The position numbers were made by a program, and so were the translations under genes. 16,996 bases of DNA, from NCBI GenBank assembly GCA_014379815.1, contig JACMLA010000204.1, positions 1-16,996 on the forward strand. The letters are read 5' to 3'. The notes beneath the pieces were generated by a model. The model ran no database searches. It had not been told where the DNA came from and saw only the letters and a program-made list of their open reading frames with translations. Origin of the DNA: Bryobacteraceae bacterium. GTDB lineage: Bacteria; Acidobacteriota; Terriglobia; Bryobacterales; Bryobacteraceae. Shown piece after piece: positions 8,267-14,791 of this stretch. Each line of letters starts with the position of its first letter. Positions within the stretch are counted from its first letter, which is position 1.

Positions 8267-9466
8267 TTATCCTTTCGGCACCGCTTTGACCGGAGTTCCC
8301 CCTACCAGCTGCGCCAGGCCGGAAATCGCAACCGCATCACCCGCGCGGACCTGATCCGAGGGGACCTCTATCCACTCTCCAAGCTCCTGACCGGTGGTGA
8401 GGCGCTTCTCTATCGCTTTACCGTCGCGGATCACAAAGACTTTGGTCAAACCTGCCATCGTGTACACCGCGCGACGGGGTACCAGCACAGCTTCATTGCC
8501 GCGGGACAGCGTCAGCTGCACCTGAACGAACATGCCGGGACGGAGCCTCGCATCGTTGGCTGTCAGGCGCGCTTCCGCAGTCAGGGTGCGGGACTTCATC
8601 TCCAGCGACGGGTTCAATTCCCGAACGATTGCGTTGAATTCAAGACCTGGAGCAGCGTCAGTGGTAAAGGTCAGTGTCGTGCCGACCCGGATATTGCCCG
8701 CCGCATTCTCGGGAACGGTCAGCCGAAGGCGCATCGGATTCGTTTTGACGAGTGTCAGGAGTGGCGTGTTTTCTTTCAGGTACTGGCCTGGAGACACGAG
8801 ACGCTCACTGACCGATCCATCGAAGGGCGCGCGCACCGAAGCATCGCCGAGGCGTTTGCGCGCCAGACTCACTTCTGTCTTGAGAGCCTGCACCTGAGCG
8901 AGGAGAGTTCTCGTGTCGTCACGGGCTCCTTCAAGAAGTGCCTGTCGCGCCTGGAACTGCTTCTGGATCTCGGTGTATCGTTCCTGGGAAATGTCGCCGG
9001 ATTTCACCAGCCGGGAAGCATTCTCAAATTTGCTGCGCGAGTCTTCCATCTGCGCGAGGGCTTGTCGTATTGCAGGCGTGCTGTCCGGCCGGGCATCCTC
9101 ATGCTCGGCATCGAGTCCCAGACGGGCAAGGGTCTGGGCAAGGGAAGCACGGGCGCGTTCTACCGCAAGAGTCAGTTCCTGCTTGTCAAGTTCCGCGATT
9201 ACCTGCCCTTTCCGAATCGTCTGACCAAAGTCCACGAGTATCGAGGTGACACGTCCAGGAACCTCCGCGCTGACTGTCGAGGTCTCATCAGGCAACAGCG
9301 CGCCGGTGAGGGACAGGGTGCGATTCAGCAGCCTGCTTTGTGCAGCGATGGTTTGCACTGATAAAGGTTCTACAGGGTTTGACGACGCTTCGGCTTTTTT
9401 CTCGCCGTTCTGCGAACAGCCGACCAGCGAGAGACCTACTGCGAGCAGAAAACGAACAGTCTTCAT
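8267..9466 (-). CDS. RND membrane-fusion protein (periplasmic adaptor lipoprotein)
   Basis: This adaptor bridges the RND pump and the outer-membrane channel in the periplasm. The 399-aa product begins with a lipoprotein signal peptide ending in the lipobox LVGC (Cys17), so it should be lipid-anchored to the inner membrane. Next come the first half of the lipoyl domain (EVPGRVTSILVDFGQTIRKG), a coiled-coil hairpin rich in Ala, Gln, Glu and Arg, and the second lipoyl half (VRAPFDGSVSERLVSPGQ). The beta-barrel and a membrane-proximal domain ending near ISGLAQLVGGTPV complete it. The ATG at 9466 overlaps the TetR stop as ATGA and gives the proper signal peptide; AGGAAG lies about 10 nt upstream. 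An earlier in-frame ATG at 9490 would put eight residues before the signal. The overlap implies translational coupling to the repressor. Confidence 0.95.
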   Translation of the reverse strand: MKTVRFLLAVGLSLVGCSQNGEKKAEASSNPVEPLSVQTIAAQSRLLNRTLSLTGALLPDETSTVSAEVPGRVTSILVDFGQTIRKGQVIAELDKQELTLAVERARASLAQTLARLGLDAEHEDARPDSTPAIRQALAQMEDSRSKFENASRLVKSGDISQERYTEIQKQFQARQALLEGARDDTRTLLAQVQALKTEVSLARKRLGDASVRAPFDGSVSERLVSPGQYLKENTPLLTLVKTNPMRLRLTVPENAAGNIRVGTTLTFTTDAAPGLEFNAIVRELNPSLEMKSRTLTAEARLTANDARLRPGMFVQVQLTLSRGNEAVLVPRRAVYTMAGLTKVFVIRDGKAIEKRLTTGQELGEWIEVPSDQVRAGDAVAISGLAQLVGGTPVKAVPKG

Positions 9467-10107
9467 TTTCGGTTTTCTTCCTGAATACACATTCCACTGA
9501 CAAAGATGTCGACCATCTGCCGGATCGCGATCTTAGGTTTAAAAGGAAGCGGAGTCGCTTCAAAAACTATTGCGGTGAGAGCGTAATGGGCGACGATGCC
9601 GAAGAAGCCCCGGGCGGCCACACGTGAATCCATCTCGCTTCTCAAGGCTCCTTCGCTCTGGCGCCGTGCGATGTAGTTGGAGACGATGTGAAAGCATTCG
9701 CAGCTGCGCTCGTGGAACAGGTCCTTGAGTTCGTGTCCTTCCAGACTGCTGTACAGAAGGAGGCGAATGAAGTCCTTGTCGTCGGAATACCAGTCGACGA
9801 TGGAATCGGCAAGAGCGTGAAAGAAACCAGGGTCGTCATTCGCCTGATGGAAGCGATGCTCCAGTCCGGTGAGTGCCTCCACACCTCCCTTTGCCTTAGC
9901 CTCTATGATGGCGCTGTACAGTTCGCTTTTTGTCCGGAAATGCTCATAGAGCACGGGTTCGGTAACGCCGACCGCAGCAGCGAGTTCCCGGGTCGTTGTT
10001 CCACGAAACCCTTTCTCCGCAAACAGTTTGCACGAGGCTTCGAGGATGGCCGCGCGGCGCTCCTCTCCAGACATACGAGTTGGCCGTGTCAGCTCTCTAC
10101 TATTCAT
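9463..10107 (-). CDS. TetR/AcrR-family repressor of the efflux operon
   Basis: This one-component transcription factor probably represses its own operon and is released by a pump substrate. At 214 aa it has normal TetR length. The helix-turn-helix lies at about 37-60 (TTTRELAAAVGVTEPVLYEHF), preceded by the usual first helix (ILEASCKLFAEKGFRG). The C-terminal ligand/dimer domain is divergent, as usual. It is the first gene of the operon and overlaps the adaptor gene by 4 nt (ATGA). Its promoter carries inverted repeats suited to a dimeric repressor (10117-10156). The start at 10107 has only a weak upstream GCGGA; an in-frame ATG at codon 12 has no ribosome-binding site and would trim only the flexible N-terminus. 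The inducer is unknown. Confidence 0.94.
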   Translation of the reverse strand: MNSRELTRPTRMSGEERRAAILEASCKLFAEKGFRGTTTRELAAAVGVTEPVLYEHFRTKSELYSAIIEAKAKGGVEALTGLEHRFHQANDDPGFFHALADSIVDWYSDDKDFIRLLLYSSLEGHELKDLFHERSCECFHIVSNYIARRQSEGALRSEMDSRVAARGFFGIVAHYALTAIVFEATPLPFKPKIAIRQMVDIFVSGMCIQEENRK

Positions 10108-10116
10108 TAGTATCCG

Positions 10117-10156
10117 CTAACTTGGGAAAATCCAAGATTAGCATTCCCTAAGTTAG
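10117..10156. promoter_or_regulatory. Candidate TetR operator: three inverted-repeat arms
   Basis: Arm A, CTAACTTGGGAA (10117-10128), is the inverse of arm C, TTCCCTAAGTTAG (10144-10156), except for one extra T. Arm A also pairs with arm B, CCAAGATTAG (10132-10141), with one extra base. Arm C contains its own palindrome CTAAGTTAG. TTAG/CTAA half-sites therefore recur across 40 bp and cover the -10 and the spacer of the repressor promoter. TetR proteins bind such short palindromes as dimers or pairs of dimers, so autorepression is the likely function. The protein-site link is inference from position. Confidence 0.55.
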
Positions 10157-10163
10157 TGGTCAA
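10135..10163 (-). promoter_or_regulatory. Sigma70-type promoter of the tetR-efflux operon
   Basis: On the minus strand a -35 hexamer TTGACC (10158-10163) and a -10 hexamer TAATCT (10135-10140) are separated by exactly 17 nt, with a TG two bases ahead of the -10 (extended -10). The predicted start is near 10128, giving a leader of about 20 nt before the TetR ATG. The palindrome CTAAGTTAG lies inside the spacer, where a bound repressor would block polymerase. Confidence 0.65.
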
Positions 10164-10164
10164 C

Positions 10165-10253
10165 GCGGCCTCCTGAGCATCGGAGCGCTGAGGCCCCCGG
10201 GTGCCCTTAAAGATATCTGCGATAGGCTTAAGCAAATCCACACAGGAGGCCGC
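10165..10253 (+). promoter_or_regulatory. Structured leader of the ROK gene: SD-sequestering inverted repeat with competing hairpin
   Basis: GCGGCCTCCTG (10165-10175) and CAGGAGGCCGC (10243-10253) are perfect 11-bp inverted repeats, and the downstream arm contains the whole AGGAGG Shine-Dalgarno. The upstream arm can instead pair locally: GGCCTC (10167-10172) with GAGGCC (10190-10195). Between them lies a tidy hairpin: CTTAA/TTAAG (10206-10210, 10228-10232), a 3x3 internal loop, TATC/GATA (10214-10217, 10221-10224) and a TGC loop. This is the geometry of a translational on/off switch. It works as RNA only if transcription begins upstream of 10165, and I see no convincing plus-strand promoter there, so function is inference. 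Confidence 0.45.
10244..10249 (+). promoter_or_regulatory. Consensus Shine-Dalgarno that fixes the TTG start of the ROK gene
   Basis: AGGAGG is followed by a 7-nt spacer and then TTG at 10257. No ATG or GTG is suitably placed, and the DLGGT motif begins only seven residues in, so TTG is almost certainly the start. Confidence 0.85.
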
Positions 10254-10256
10254 ATT

Positions 10257-11279
10257 TTGCCTGTCGTAGCCGGAGTCGATCTTGGCGGAACCGCCATCAA
10301 CTACACCTTTCTGAATCCCCAGGAAGAGTTTCTGATCGAAGGCCTGTTTGAGCATCCTGCGCTTTCGCGGGAGGGCCCAAATGTTTGCCTCCAGCAGATC
10401 GAAGACGGATTGCATATCGCCATAAACACCGTTGGTTTGACGATCGACGACGTCGTGGTGATTGGCCTCGACACCCCGGGTCCGGCGAGTTCCTCAGGTG
10501 TCCTGAGTGCCCGCGGCTCTACGAACTTTGTGCATGCACACTGGGCTGGCTACGATATTCGCGAGCAACTGGCGAAGAAACTCGGCAAGCCAGTCACTTA
10601 TTTAAATGACGGAAATGCCGGTGCTTTATGGGGACATTTCAATCTCTTTGCCGGAGGTAAAAAGGCTACGTCCGTCTCCGCCATCGTCGGCACCGGTCTG
10701 GGCGGCGGTGTCATTGTGGAAGGTCAGGTGATTAAAGGCAGAGCTGGCTTCGGTGGAGAACTTGGCCATGTGATGATTCCGTGGCAGTCCATCGGCGCCA
10801 TTGCGGGAATGGACGCGCCGGTCTGCAATTGCGGCAGAACAGGCGATCTGGAATCGCTTTGCTCGCTGACTGCGATTGGCCGTTCGTTACTTCCTTTCTT
10901 TCTGAAGCAAAATCCGGGACATGATCTGGCGTCTGCCGGGGACCCGGTACGGGCCGCAAAACTGGTGCGAGGTCTGGCAGAAAGAGGGGACGCCATGTGC
11001 CGGGAAATCTTCCGCGTCCAGGCACAGGCTATGGGACTTTTCTTTGACGAAATGGTGAACATATTCGATCCTGACGCGCTGATCGTTGGCGGCGGTGCCA
11101 TCGAAACAGGACGGGAGTTTCAGGACTGGTTCCTGGCCGAGGTTCGCTCCGGGATGCCGGTGCAGCGCCTGGAACAGGCAGACATTCCAATGTTCGTCAT
11201 GCCGAATGGGGACACTGCTGGTTCACGCGGAGCTGCTCTCGAAGCTCTCCGGCTGGCAAGGGAAAGCGGACTTGCCTGA
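10257..11279 (+). CDS. ROK-family sugar kinase (glucokinase-like)
   Basis: ROK proteins phosphorylate glucose, fructose, N-acetylated amino sugars or related hexoses with ATP in the cytoplasm; a few are repressors, but this one lacks an N-terminal DNA-binding domain and so should be a kinase. At 340 aa it is full length. Visible motifs are the phosphate-binding DLGGT (8-12), the catalytic Asp118 in LNDGNAG, GTGLGGG (145-151), GELGH (167-171, zinc/sugar-binding His) and the adenosine-site region VGGGAI (277-282). The zinc motif is CNCGRTGDLES (190-200): Cys190 and Cys192 are kept, but the usual third Cys is Asp197. The TTG start is set by AGGAGG. It is divergent from the efflux operon, and its leader looks regulated. 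The exact sugar is unknown. Confidence 0.92.
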   Translation: MPVVAGVDLGGTAINYTFLNPQEEFLIEGLFEHPALSREGPNVCLQQIEDGLHIAINTVGLTIDDVVVIGLDTPGPASSSGVLSARGSTNFVHAHWAGYDIREQLAKKLGKPVTYLNDGNAGALWGHFNLFAGGKKATSVSAIVGTGLGGGVIVEGQVIKGRAGFGGELGHVMIPWQSIGAIAGMDAPVCNCGRTGDLESLCSLTAIGRSLLPFFLKQNPGHDLASAGDPVRAAKLVRGLAERGDAMCREIFRVQAQAMGLFFDEMVNIFDPDALIVGGGAIETGREFQDWFLAEVRSGMPVQRLEQADIPMFVMPNGDTAGSRGAALEALRLARESGLA

Positions 11280-11387
11280 GGGAATAATCTTTAGCCTATT
11301 TCAGGATTTTCTTGTAAGAACTGTAAGCGGCGCACGCCACTTTTCCCAAAGAGCACAGTAATCCAGCTCTCAGGAGAACTAACAGTC

Positions 11388-12362
11388 GTGGTACAAATCC
11401 GCTTACTTACACTTGCGCTTTGCGCAGTCGCTACGTTATCTGCAACTCCATTTTTTGTTGCCGGCGATCTTGTCTGGAGCAGTCAGGGAGCCCTTCGTTT
11501 GTTTGAAATGACGCCGGGGGTTACTAACCCTAATGCCTCATCACTGTCGTCTGTTGCCGATGTCGGTGGCTTCCAGGCCGGTCAGATTGCCTTTAGTGCG
11601 GATGGTCAGACGGCTTACGTGACCAGCTTTGGAACGGGCAGCGTAAAAGCTATCAGCTCCACAGGTGAAGTCTCGACTTTTGCAACCGGTATCGATACAC
11701 CGACAGGCATAGTTCGTACAAGCTCAGGCCGCATTTTAACTGCTGACTACAGCAGCGGCAACATTTATGACATTACTTCCGGTGGAGATTTTGCCGGTAC
11801 CACTCCGTACGCGACTGGACTCGTCAACCCACGAAACTTTGTCGCCACAGCTGATGGAGTACTGGTTATTGACCAGACTGCGGGCAAGGTAGTCAATATA
11901 GGAAACGGCGGAAACCTTGCAAACGCCGGGGCGTTCGCATACGGTCTGTCCACGCCGATTTCGATTGCGTATTTCAGCGGTAGAACGTTTGTCGCAAATG
12001 GCGATGATTTCAAAATCTACGAGATTACCGGTGGTGGCAACATGACAGGCAGGACGGCGTTCGCGGCTGGGCGTGAATTCCTCGGACTGGCCGCGACAGA
12101 GACATCCTTGTATGCCTCTACCGCATACAATTCGGCCACTACCTCCATCTTTAACATCACCTCCGGTGGTAATTTTGGAGGGCAGAACGCTGCTTTCTTC
12201 AACCTGCCGGGCGGTGGAGATTCGCTGTTCGGAGCGGTCCCGAACGCGGCTCCTGTCGCTCCACCATTGCCTTCTAATCCAAGCGAGGTTCCCGAGCCCG
12301 GCACCAGCGGACTGCTAGGCCTTGCACTTCTGGCCGGCGTACGCAAGTTGTCGACCCGCTAG
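11388..12362 (+). CDS. Secreted repeat protein with PEP-CTERM sorting signal
   Basis: This 324-aa exported protein of unknown role is probably surface-attached or released after exosortase processing. The signal peptide (IRLLTLALCAVATLSA, residues 4-19) and the C-terminal PEP-CTERM tripartite signal are clear: VPEPG at 301-305, a short hydrophobic helix 306-318, then RKLSTR. The central region resembles a beta-propeller built from low-complexity Gly, Thr and Asn-rich blades. It contains four copies of an ITSGGNFxGxxxFAxGL-type unit, starting near residues 127, 169, 211 and 255. The start is GTG at 11388 with AGGAGA 10 nt upstream. No exosortase is in the window. It lies 108 nt after the ROK gene; that gap has no clear promoter or terminator. 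Its stop is 4 bp from the stop of the convergent crotonase gene. Confidence 0.88.
   Translation: MVQIRLLTLALCAVATLSATPFFVAGDLVWSSQGALRLFEMTPGVTNPNASSLSSVADVGGFQAGQIAFSADGQTAYVTSFGTGSVKAISSTGEVSTFATGIDTPTGIVRTSSGRILTADYSSGNIYDITSGGDFAGTTPYATGLVNPRNFVATADGVLVIDQTAGKVVNIGNGGNLANAGAFAYGLSTPISIAYFSGRTFVANGDDFKIYEITGGGNMTGRTAFAAGREFLGLAATETSLYASTAYNSATTSIFNITSGGNFGGQNAAFFNLPGGGDSLFGAVPNAAPVAPPLPSNPSEVPEPGTSGLLGLALLAGVRKLSTR
11766..12206 (+). repeat. Four tandem protein repeats within the PEP-CTERM gene
   Basis: Units begin at residues 127 (YDITSGGDFAGTTPYATGL), 169 (VNIGNGGNLANAGAFAYGL), 211 (YEITGGGNMTGRTAFAAG) and 255 (FNITSGGNFGGQNAAFFNL), at spacings of 42, 42 and 44 residues. The first, third and fourth keep a common I-T-x-G-G-x-x-x-G core. 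Divergence in the codons shows these are old repeats, not a recent slippage product. Confidence 0.75.
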
Positions 12363-12366
12363 AGGC

Positions 12367-13134
12367 TTACTCTTCCTGGTAGTTCCAAACGGGTCGCCGC
12401 TTCTCCTGGAAAGCGGCGACCCCTTCTCTGAAATCTTCCGAACGGAAGGCTCTCTCGCGGTAGACTCTGGCCAGTTCGCCCGCTTCTTCCTGTCTGGCCG
12501 AGCGAGCTTCGCTGGCAAAACGGAGGCCAAGATGTCGCGCCATGGGAGCGGCTTCTGCCAGGTGGTGTGCCGTCGCGGTAGCACGGTCGTCCAGTTCAAA
12601 TGCGGGGGCAACCTCGTGCACCAGACCCCATTGAAGGGCTTCATTGACGCTGAAGATTCGCCCGGTAAGGGCAAGAGCGAGAGCCCGGCGCTCTCCGATC
12701 GCTGAGACAACGCTGCGCCAGATCAGGAAGGGCCACATGCCAACCCGGATCTCGGTCAGGCCAAAGCTGCATCCCTGCGCGGCCACAGCAACATGAGCAT
12801 TGGCAATCAGGCCGATCCCTCCTCCCAGTGCCGGTCCTGAGACTGCGGCAACCAGAGGCTTAGTCAGCCGCATGCCTGAAGTGAACAGTCGCTCGTGGAC
12901 TGCGGAGAGGTCTGGCAGAGGTCCTTCGGCCACCTCCGTCAGGTCCATCCCTGTACAAAACACATCTCCCTTTGCTTCAAGCAAGATTGCGCCCACCGAA
13001 GCATCTGCCATGGCTGCGTCCAATGTATCGGCGAGCGCAAAACAGAGTTCGGTGGACAAGGCATTTTTCTTTTCTGGCCTGTTCAAAGCCAGTCGCAACA
13101 CCCGGCCCTCACGAGCGGTCTCGAGTACGCTCAC
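12367..13134 (-). CDS. Enoyl-CoA hydratase/isomerase (crotonase family)
   Basis: This 255-aa acyl-CoA enzyme of the crotonase fold hydrates or isomerises an enoyl-CoA in the cytoplasm. The oxyanion-hole segments are VFCTGMDL (58-65) and SGPALGGGIGL (99-109). The general acid/base Glu128 in FGLTEIRVGMWP is equivalent to rat Glu164, but the other catalytic Glu (144 in rat) is Gly108. Single-Glu crotonases of the methylglutaconyl-CoA hydratase type (LiuC/AtuE-like) keep the same GxGL pattern, which fits the neighbours, but substrate is inference. GTG at 13134 overlaps the preceding gene's stop as GTGA, indicating translational coupling. The 3' end holds a strong hairpin (12391-12422). It is the last gene of the operon and converges on the PEP-CTERM gene. 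Confidence 0.9.
   Translation of the reverse strand: MSVLETAREGRVLRLALNRPEKKNALSTELCFALADTLDAAMADASVGAILLEAKGDVFCTGMDLTEVAEGPLPDLSAVHERLFTSGMRLTKPLVAAVSGPALGGGIGLIANAHVAVAAQGCSFGLTEIRVGMWPFLIWRSVVSAIGERRALALALTGRIFSVNEALQWGLVHEVAPAFELDDRATATAHHLAEAAPMARHLGLRFASEARSARQEEAGELARVYRERAFRSEDFREGVAAFQEKRRPVWNYQEE
12391..12422. terminator. 12-bp perfect stem-loop near convergent gene ends
   Basis: GGGTCGCCGCTT (12391-12402), the loop CTCCTGGA and AAGCGGCGACCC (12411-12422) form a perfect 12-bp, GC-rich stem. It begins 28 nt after the stop of the plus-strand PEP-CTERM gene and lies in the coding 3' end of the minus-strand crotonase (residues VAAFQEKRRP region). The two stops are only 4 bp apart, so a terminator for the plus-strand transcript has to lie inside the crotonase gene. 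Neither side has a proper U-run, so it may act as an RNA-end stabiliser or pause site instead. Confidence 0.45.
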
Positions 13135-13457
13135 AGCTCCGCCTCCGCAATCTCAATTTCCATCCGAAGAAGTGCAGTGCTGAGCGTTTTACCTTGTGCG
13201 TCGGTTCGCAGGGAAAGCGTGCCGCCGCCTCCAAGTGCTCCGTGAAGAAGAAAGTTCAAAGCTGCGAGATTCCGCAGTTCATACCGAAGGACCTCGCCTT
13301 GCACCAGTTCACCGAACCACTCGCGAACCTTTTCGGCTGTCACTTCACGGACGAGCAGTTCGTAGTGACGCTCGTCATACACGATGACTCCGATGTTTGC
13401 GGTGTCGCCTTTGTCGCCGGATCTGCCATGCGCGATGCGTGCCAGTGGAATCTTCAT
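13131..13457 (-). CDS. AtuA C-terminal-domain-like small protein
   Basis: This 108-aa protein matches the C-terminal ferredoxin-fold-like domain of AtuA proteins (acyclic terpene utilisation; function not established). The hallmark is HGRSGDKGDTANIGV at residues 10-24, with a Gly-rich turn (LHGALGGGGTLSL) and the acidic tail MEIEIAEAEL. In Pseudomonas AtuA this domain is, as I recall, fused to the DUF1446 domain; here it is a separate gene. The ATG at 13457 overlaps the upstream stop as ATGA, and its own stop overlaps the crotonase GTG by 4 nt. Tight coupling suggests equal production and a complex with the large AtuA protein. A frameshift is unlikely because the next gene has its own start and stop in standard overlapping form. 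Confidence 0.85.
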   Translation of the reverse strand: MKIPLARIAHGRSGDKGDTANIGVIVYDERHYELLVREVTAEKVREWFGELVQGEVLRYELRNLAALNFLLHGALGGGGTLSLRTDAQGKTLSTALLRMEIEIAEAEL

Positions 13458-14791
13458 CCCACCACCTCCACACGCGTCTGAATCACTTCCCGGGGGACCA
13501 GCGCTGGCCAGAATGCGACGACTTCCCGGACTGCGGGGCGACCTTCGCCATATCCCGTTCCGGTAGGAGGACCGCTGAGCACGAGGGGAATCAACTCGCG
13601 TGTAAACCGCTCGATTGCCGGTTTATCGTGGCCTCGTACGCCGATGCGAAGCTGCACTTCGGGTACGCCGGATTCCTCTTTTGTGGACGCTGGACCGTGG
13701 CAGGCATTAAATCCAAAGTATTCGGTATGCATTGCATCGAAAGTCAGGCCGAGTTCTGACAGGCGCTGGCGCACAATCCGGTCCGCGGCACGCGCTTTGG
13801 CGACCGCATCCGGATAGCTGTAGACCAGAGTACCTACAGCTTTCCATCCCCAGAGATAGCTCACGGAGACCTTCAGAGTGGGTGTCGGAGGCGCACCCTC
13901 CACGCCCGAAACACGGACGCGGTCCGGGCCTGCGTCCTGCAGACGTATCGAGGTGAAGTCCGCTATACAATCCGGCGTGATGTATTGACGGGGATCACCA
14001 ATTTCGTAGAGAAGCTGCTCTTTCACCACATCGGAGTTTACCCGGCCACCAGTGCCCGCATGTTTCGTCACGACGAAACTGCCGTCGGGCTCGGCTTCCA
14101 CGATGGGGTACCCCACATTGGCAAGGTCGGGAATGGATTGCCAGTCCACCTGAGAATTGCCGCCGGTGCACTGCGCACCGCACTCGATGATGTGCCCGGC
14201 AACGATTCCCGAGGCGAGTTTATTGATATCGGCAGCGCTCCAACCAAATTCATGCACCATCGGGGCTAGAGCAAGAGCAGAATCGGCGCAGCGGCCGGAG
14301 ATTACAACGTCGGCTCCGGTTGCGAGGGCTTCGGCTAGTGGGAACGCTCCGATATAGGCATTCGCACTAAGAATCTTGTCGCGAATCGAAAACAGCGGTT
14401 CGCCGGTGTCCATATTCGCCAGCAGATGGCCCGCCTCCAGCAAGCTGTTGAGATCGCCGGCGATGTCGTCCCCGAGCACGACGGCAACCTTGAGATCGGG
14501 TGCGAGACGTCGGACTTCCCGGGCGCATGCGATGGGGTTGACGCCACCGGCATTAGCCAGCACTCGTACACCACGGTCTTTGATCTGGCGGGCAATGCGT
14601 CCGATTAATGGAGGAAAGTCGCGGGCATATCCGAGTGCAGGATCGGACTTTCTCTGCTTCTGCAAGATCGACATCGTGACTTCGGCCAGATAGTCGAGCA
14701 TGAGGTAGTCCAGAGGTCCGCCCTCAATAAGACGCACCGGAGCTTCCAGCCAGTCTCCCCAGAAGCCTTGCCCATTGGCTATCCGGATCAC
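13454..14791 (-). CDS. AtuA-like (DUF1446) protein, N-terminal domain only
   Basis: This 445-aa cytoplasmic protein belongs to the DUF1446/AtuA family, found beside acyl-CoA carboxylases in terpene and branched-chain acid catabolism; its reaction is unknown to me. Family motifs are GFWGDW (9-14), MLDYLAEVTMSIL (31-43), NAGGVNP (80-86), GRCADSALALAP (166-177) and ECGAQCTGG (203-211), whose two Cys might bind metal or be catalytic (inference). The start is GTG at 14791, overlapping the carboxyltransferase stop as GTGA; the protein begins IRIANGQGFWGDW, as expected for the family. The domain ends near 445 without the RSGDKGD module, which is the next gene. All of this supports a protein working with the carboxylase. 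Confidence 0.88.
   Translation of the reverse strand: MIRIANGQGFWGDWLEAPVRLIEGGPLDYLMLDYLAEVTMSILQKQRKSDPALGYARDFPPLIGRIARQIKDRGVRVLANAGGVNPIACAREVRRLAPDLKVAVVLGDDIAGDLNSLLEAGHLLANMDTGEPLFSIRDKILSANAYIGAFPLAEALATGADVVISGRCADSALALAPMVHEFGWSAADINKLASGIVAGHIIECGAQCTGGNSQVDWQSIPDLANVGYPIVEAEPDGSFVVTKHAGTGGRVNSDVVKEQLLYEIGDPRQYITPDCIADFTSIRLQDAGPDRVRVSGVEGAPPTPTLKVSVSYLWGWKAVGTLVYSYPDAVAKARAADRIVRQRLSELGLTFDAMHTEYFGFNACHGPASTKEESGVPEVQLRIGVRGHDKPAIERFTRELIPLVLSGPPTGTGYGEGRPAVREVVAFWPALVPREVIQTRVEVVG

Noticed and set aside
6500..9361. A 953-codon plus-strand open frame opposite the RND and adaptor genes
   Set aside because: It is exactly antisense to two genes with intact family motifs, its translation is rich in His, Asp, Arg and Gln without domains, and it spans a gene junction. 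Long antisense frames arise easily from GC-rich codon use.
10098..10112. TACTA/TAGTA inverted repeat around the TetR start codon
   Set aside because: The stem is only 5 bp and AT-rich, so too weak to claim as a separate regulatory site.
10165..10253. Possible miniature transposable element bounded by the 11-bp inverted repeats
   Set aside because: No target-site duplication flanks the arms, only 67 bp lie between them, and the arm coincides with a functional SD; a leader structure explains it better.
10107..10415. Minus-strand open frame of 102 codons across the ROK start
   Set aside because: It is antisense to the ROK N-terminus and the operator region, with no motifs; a shadow frame.
11280..11387. 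Terminator or promoter between the ROK and PEP-CTERM genes
   Set aside because: Only a 4-bp GGCG/CGCC match with almost no loop and no paired -35/-10 hexamers were found.
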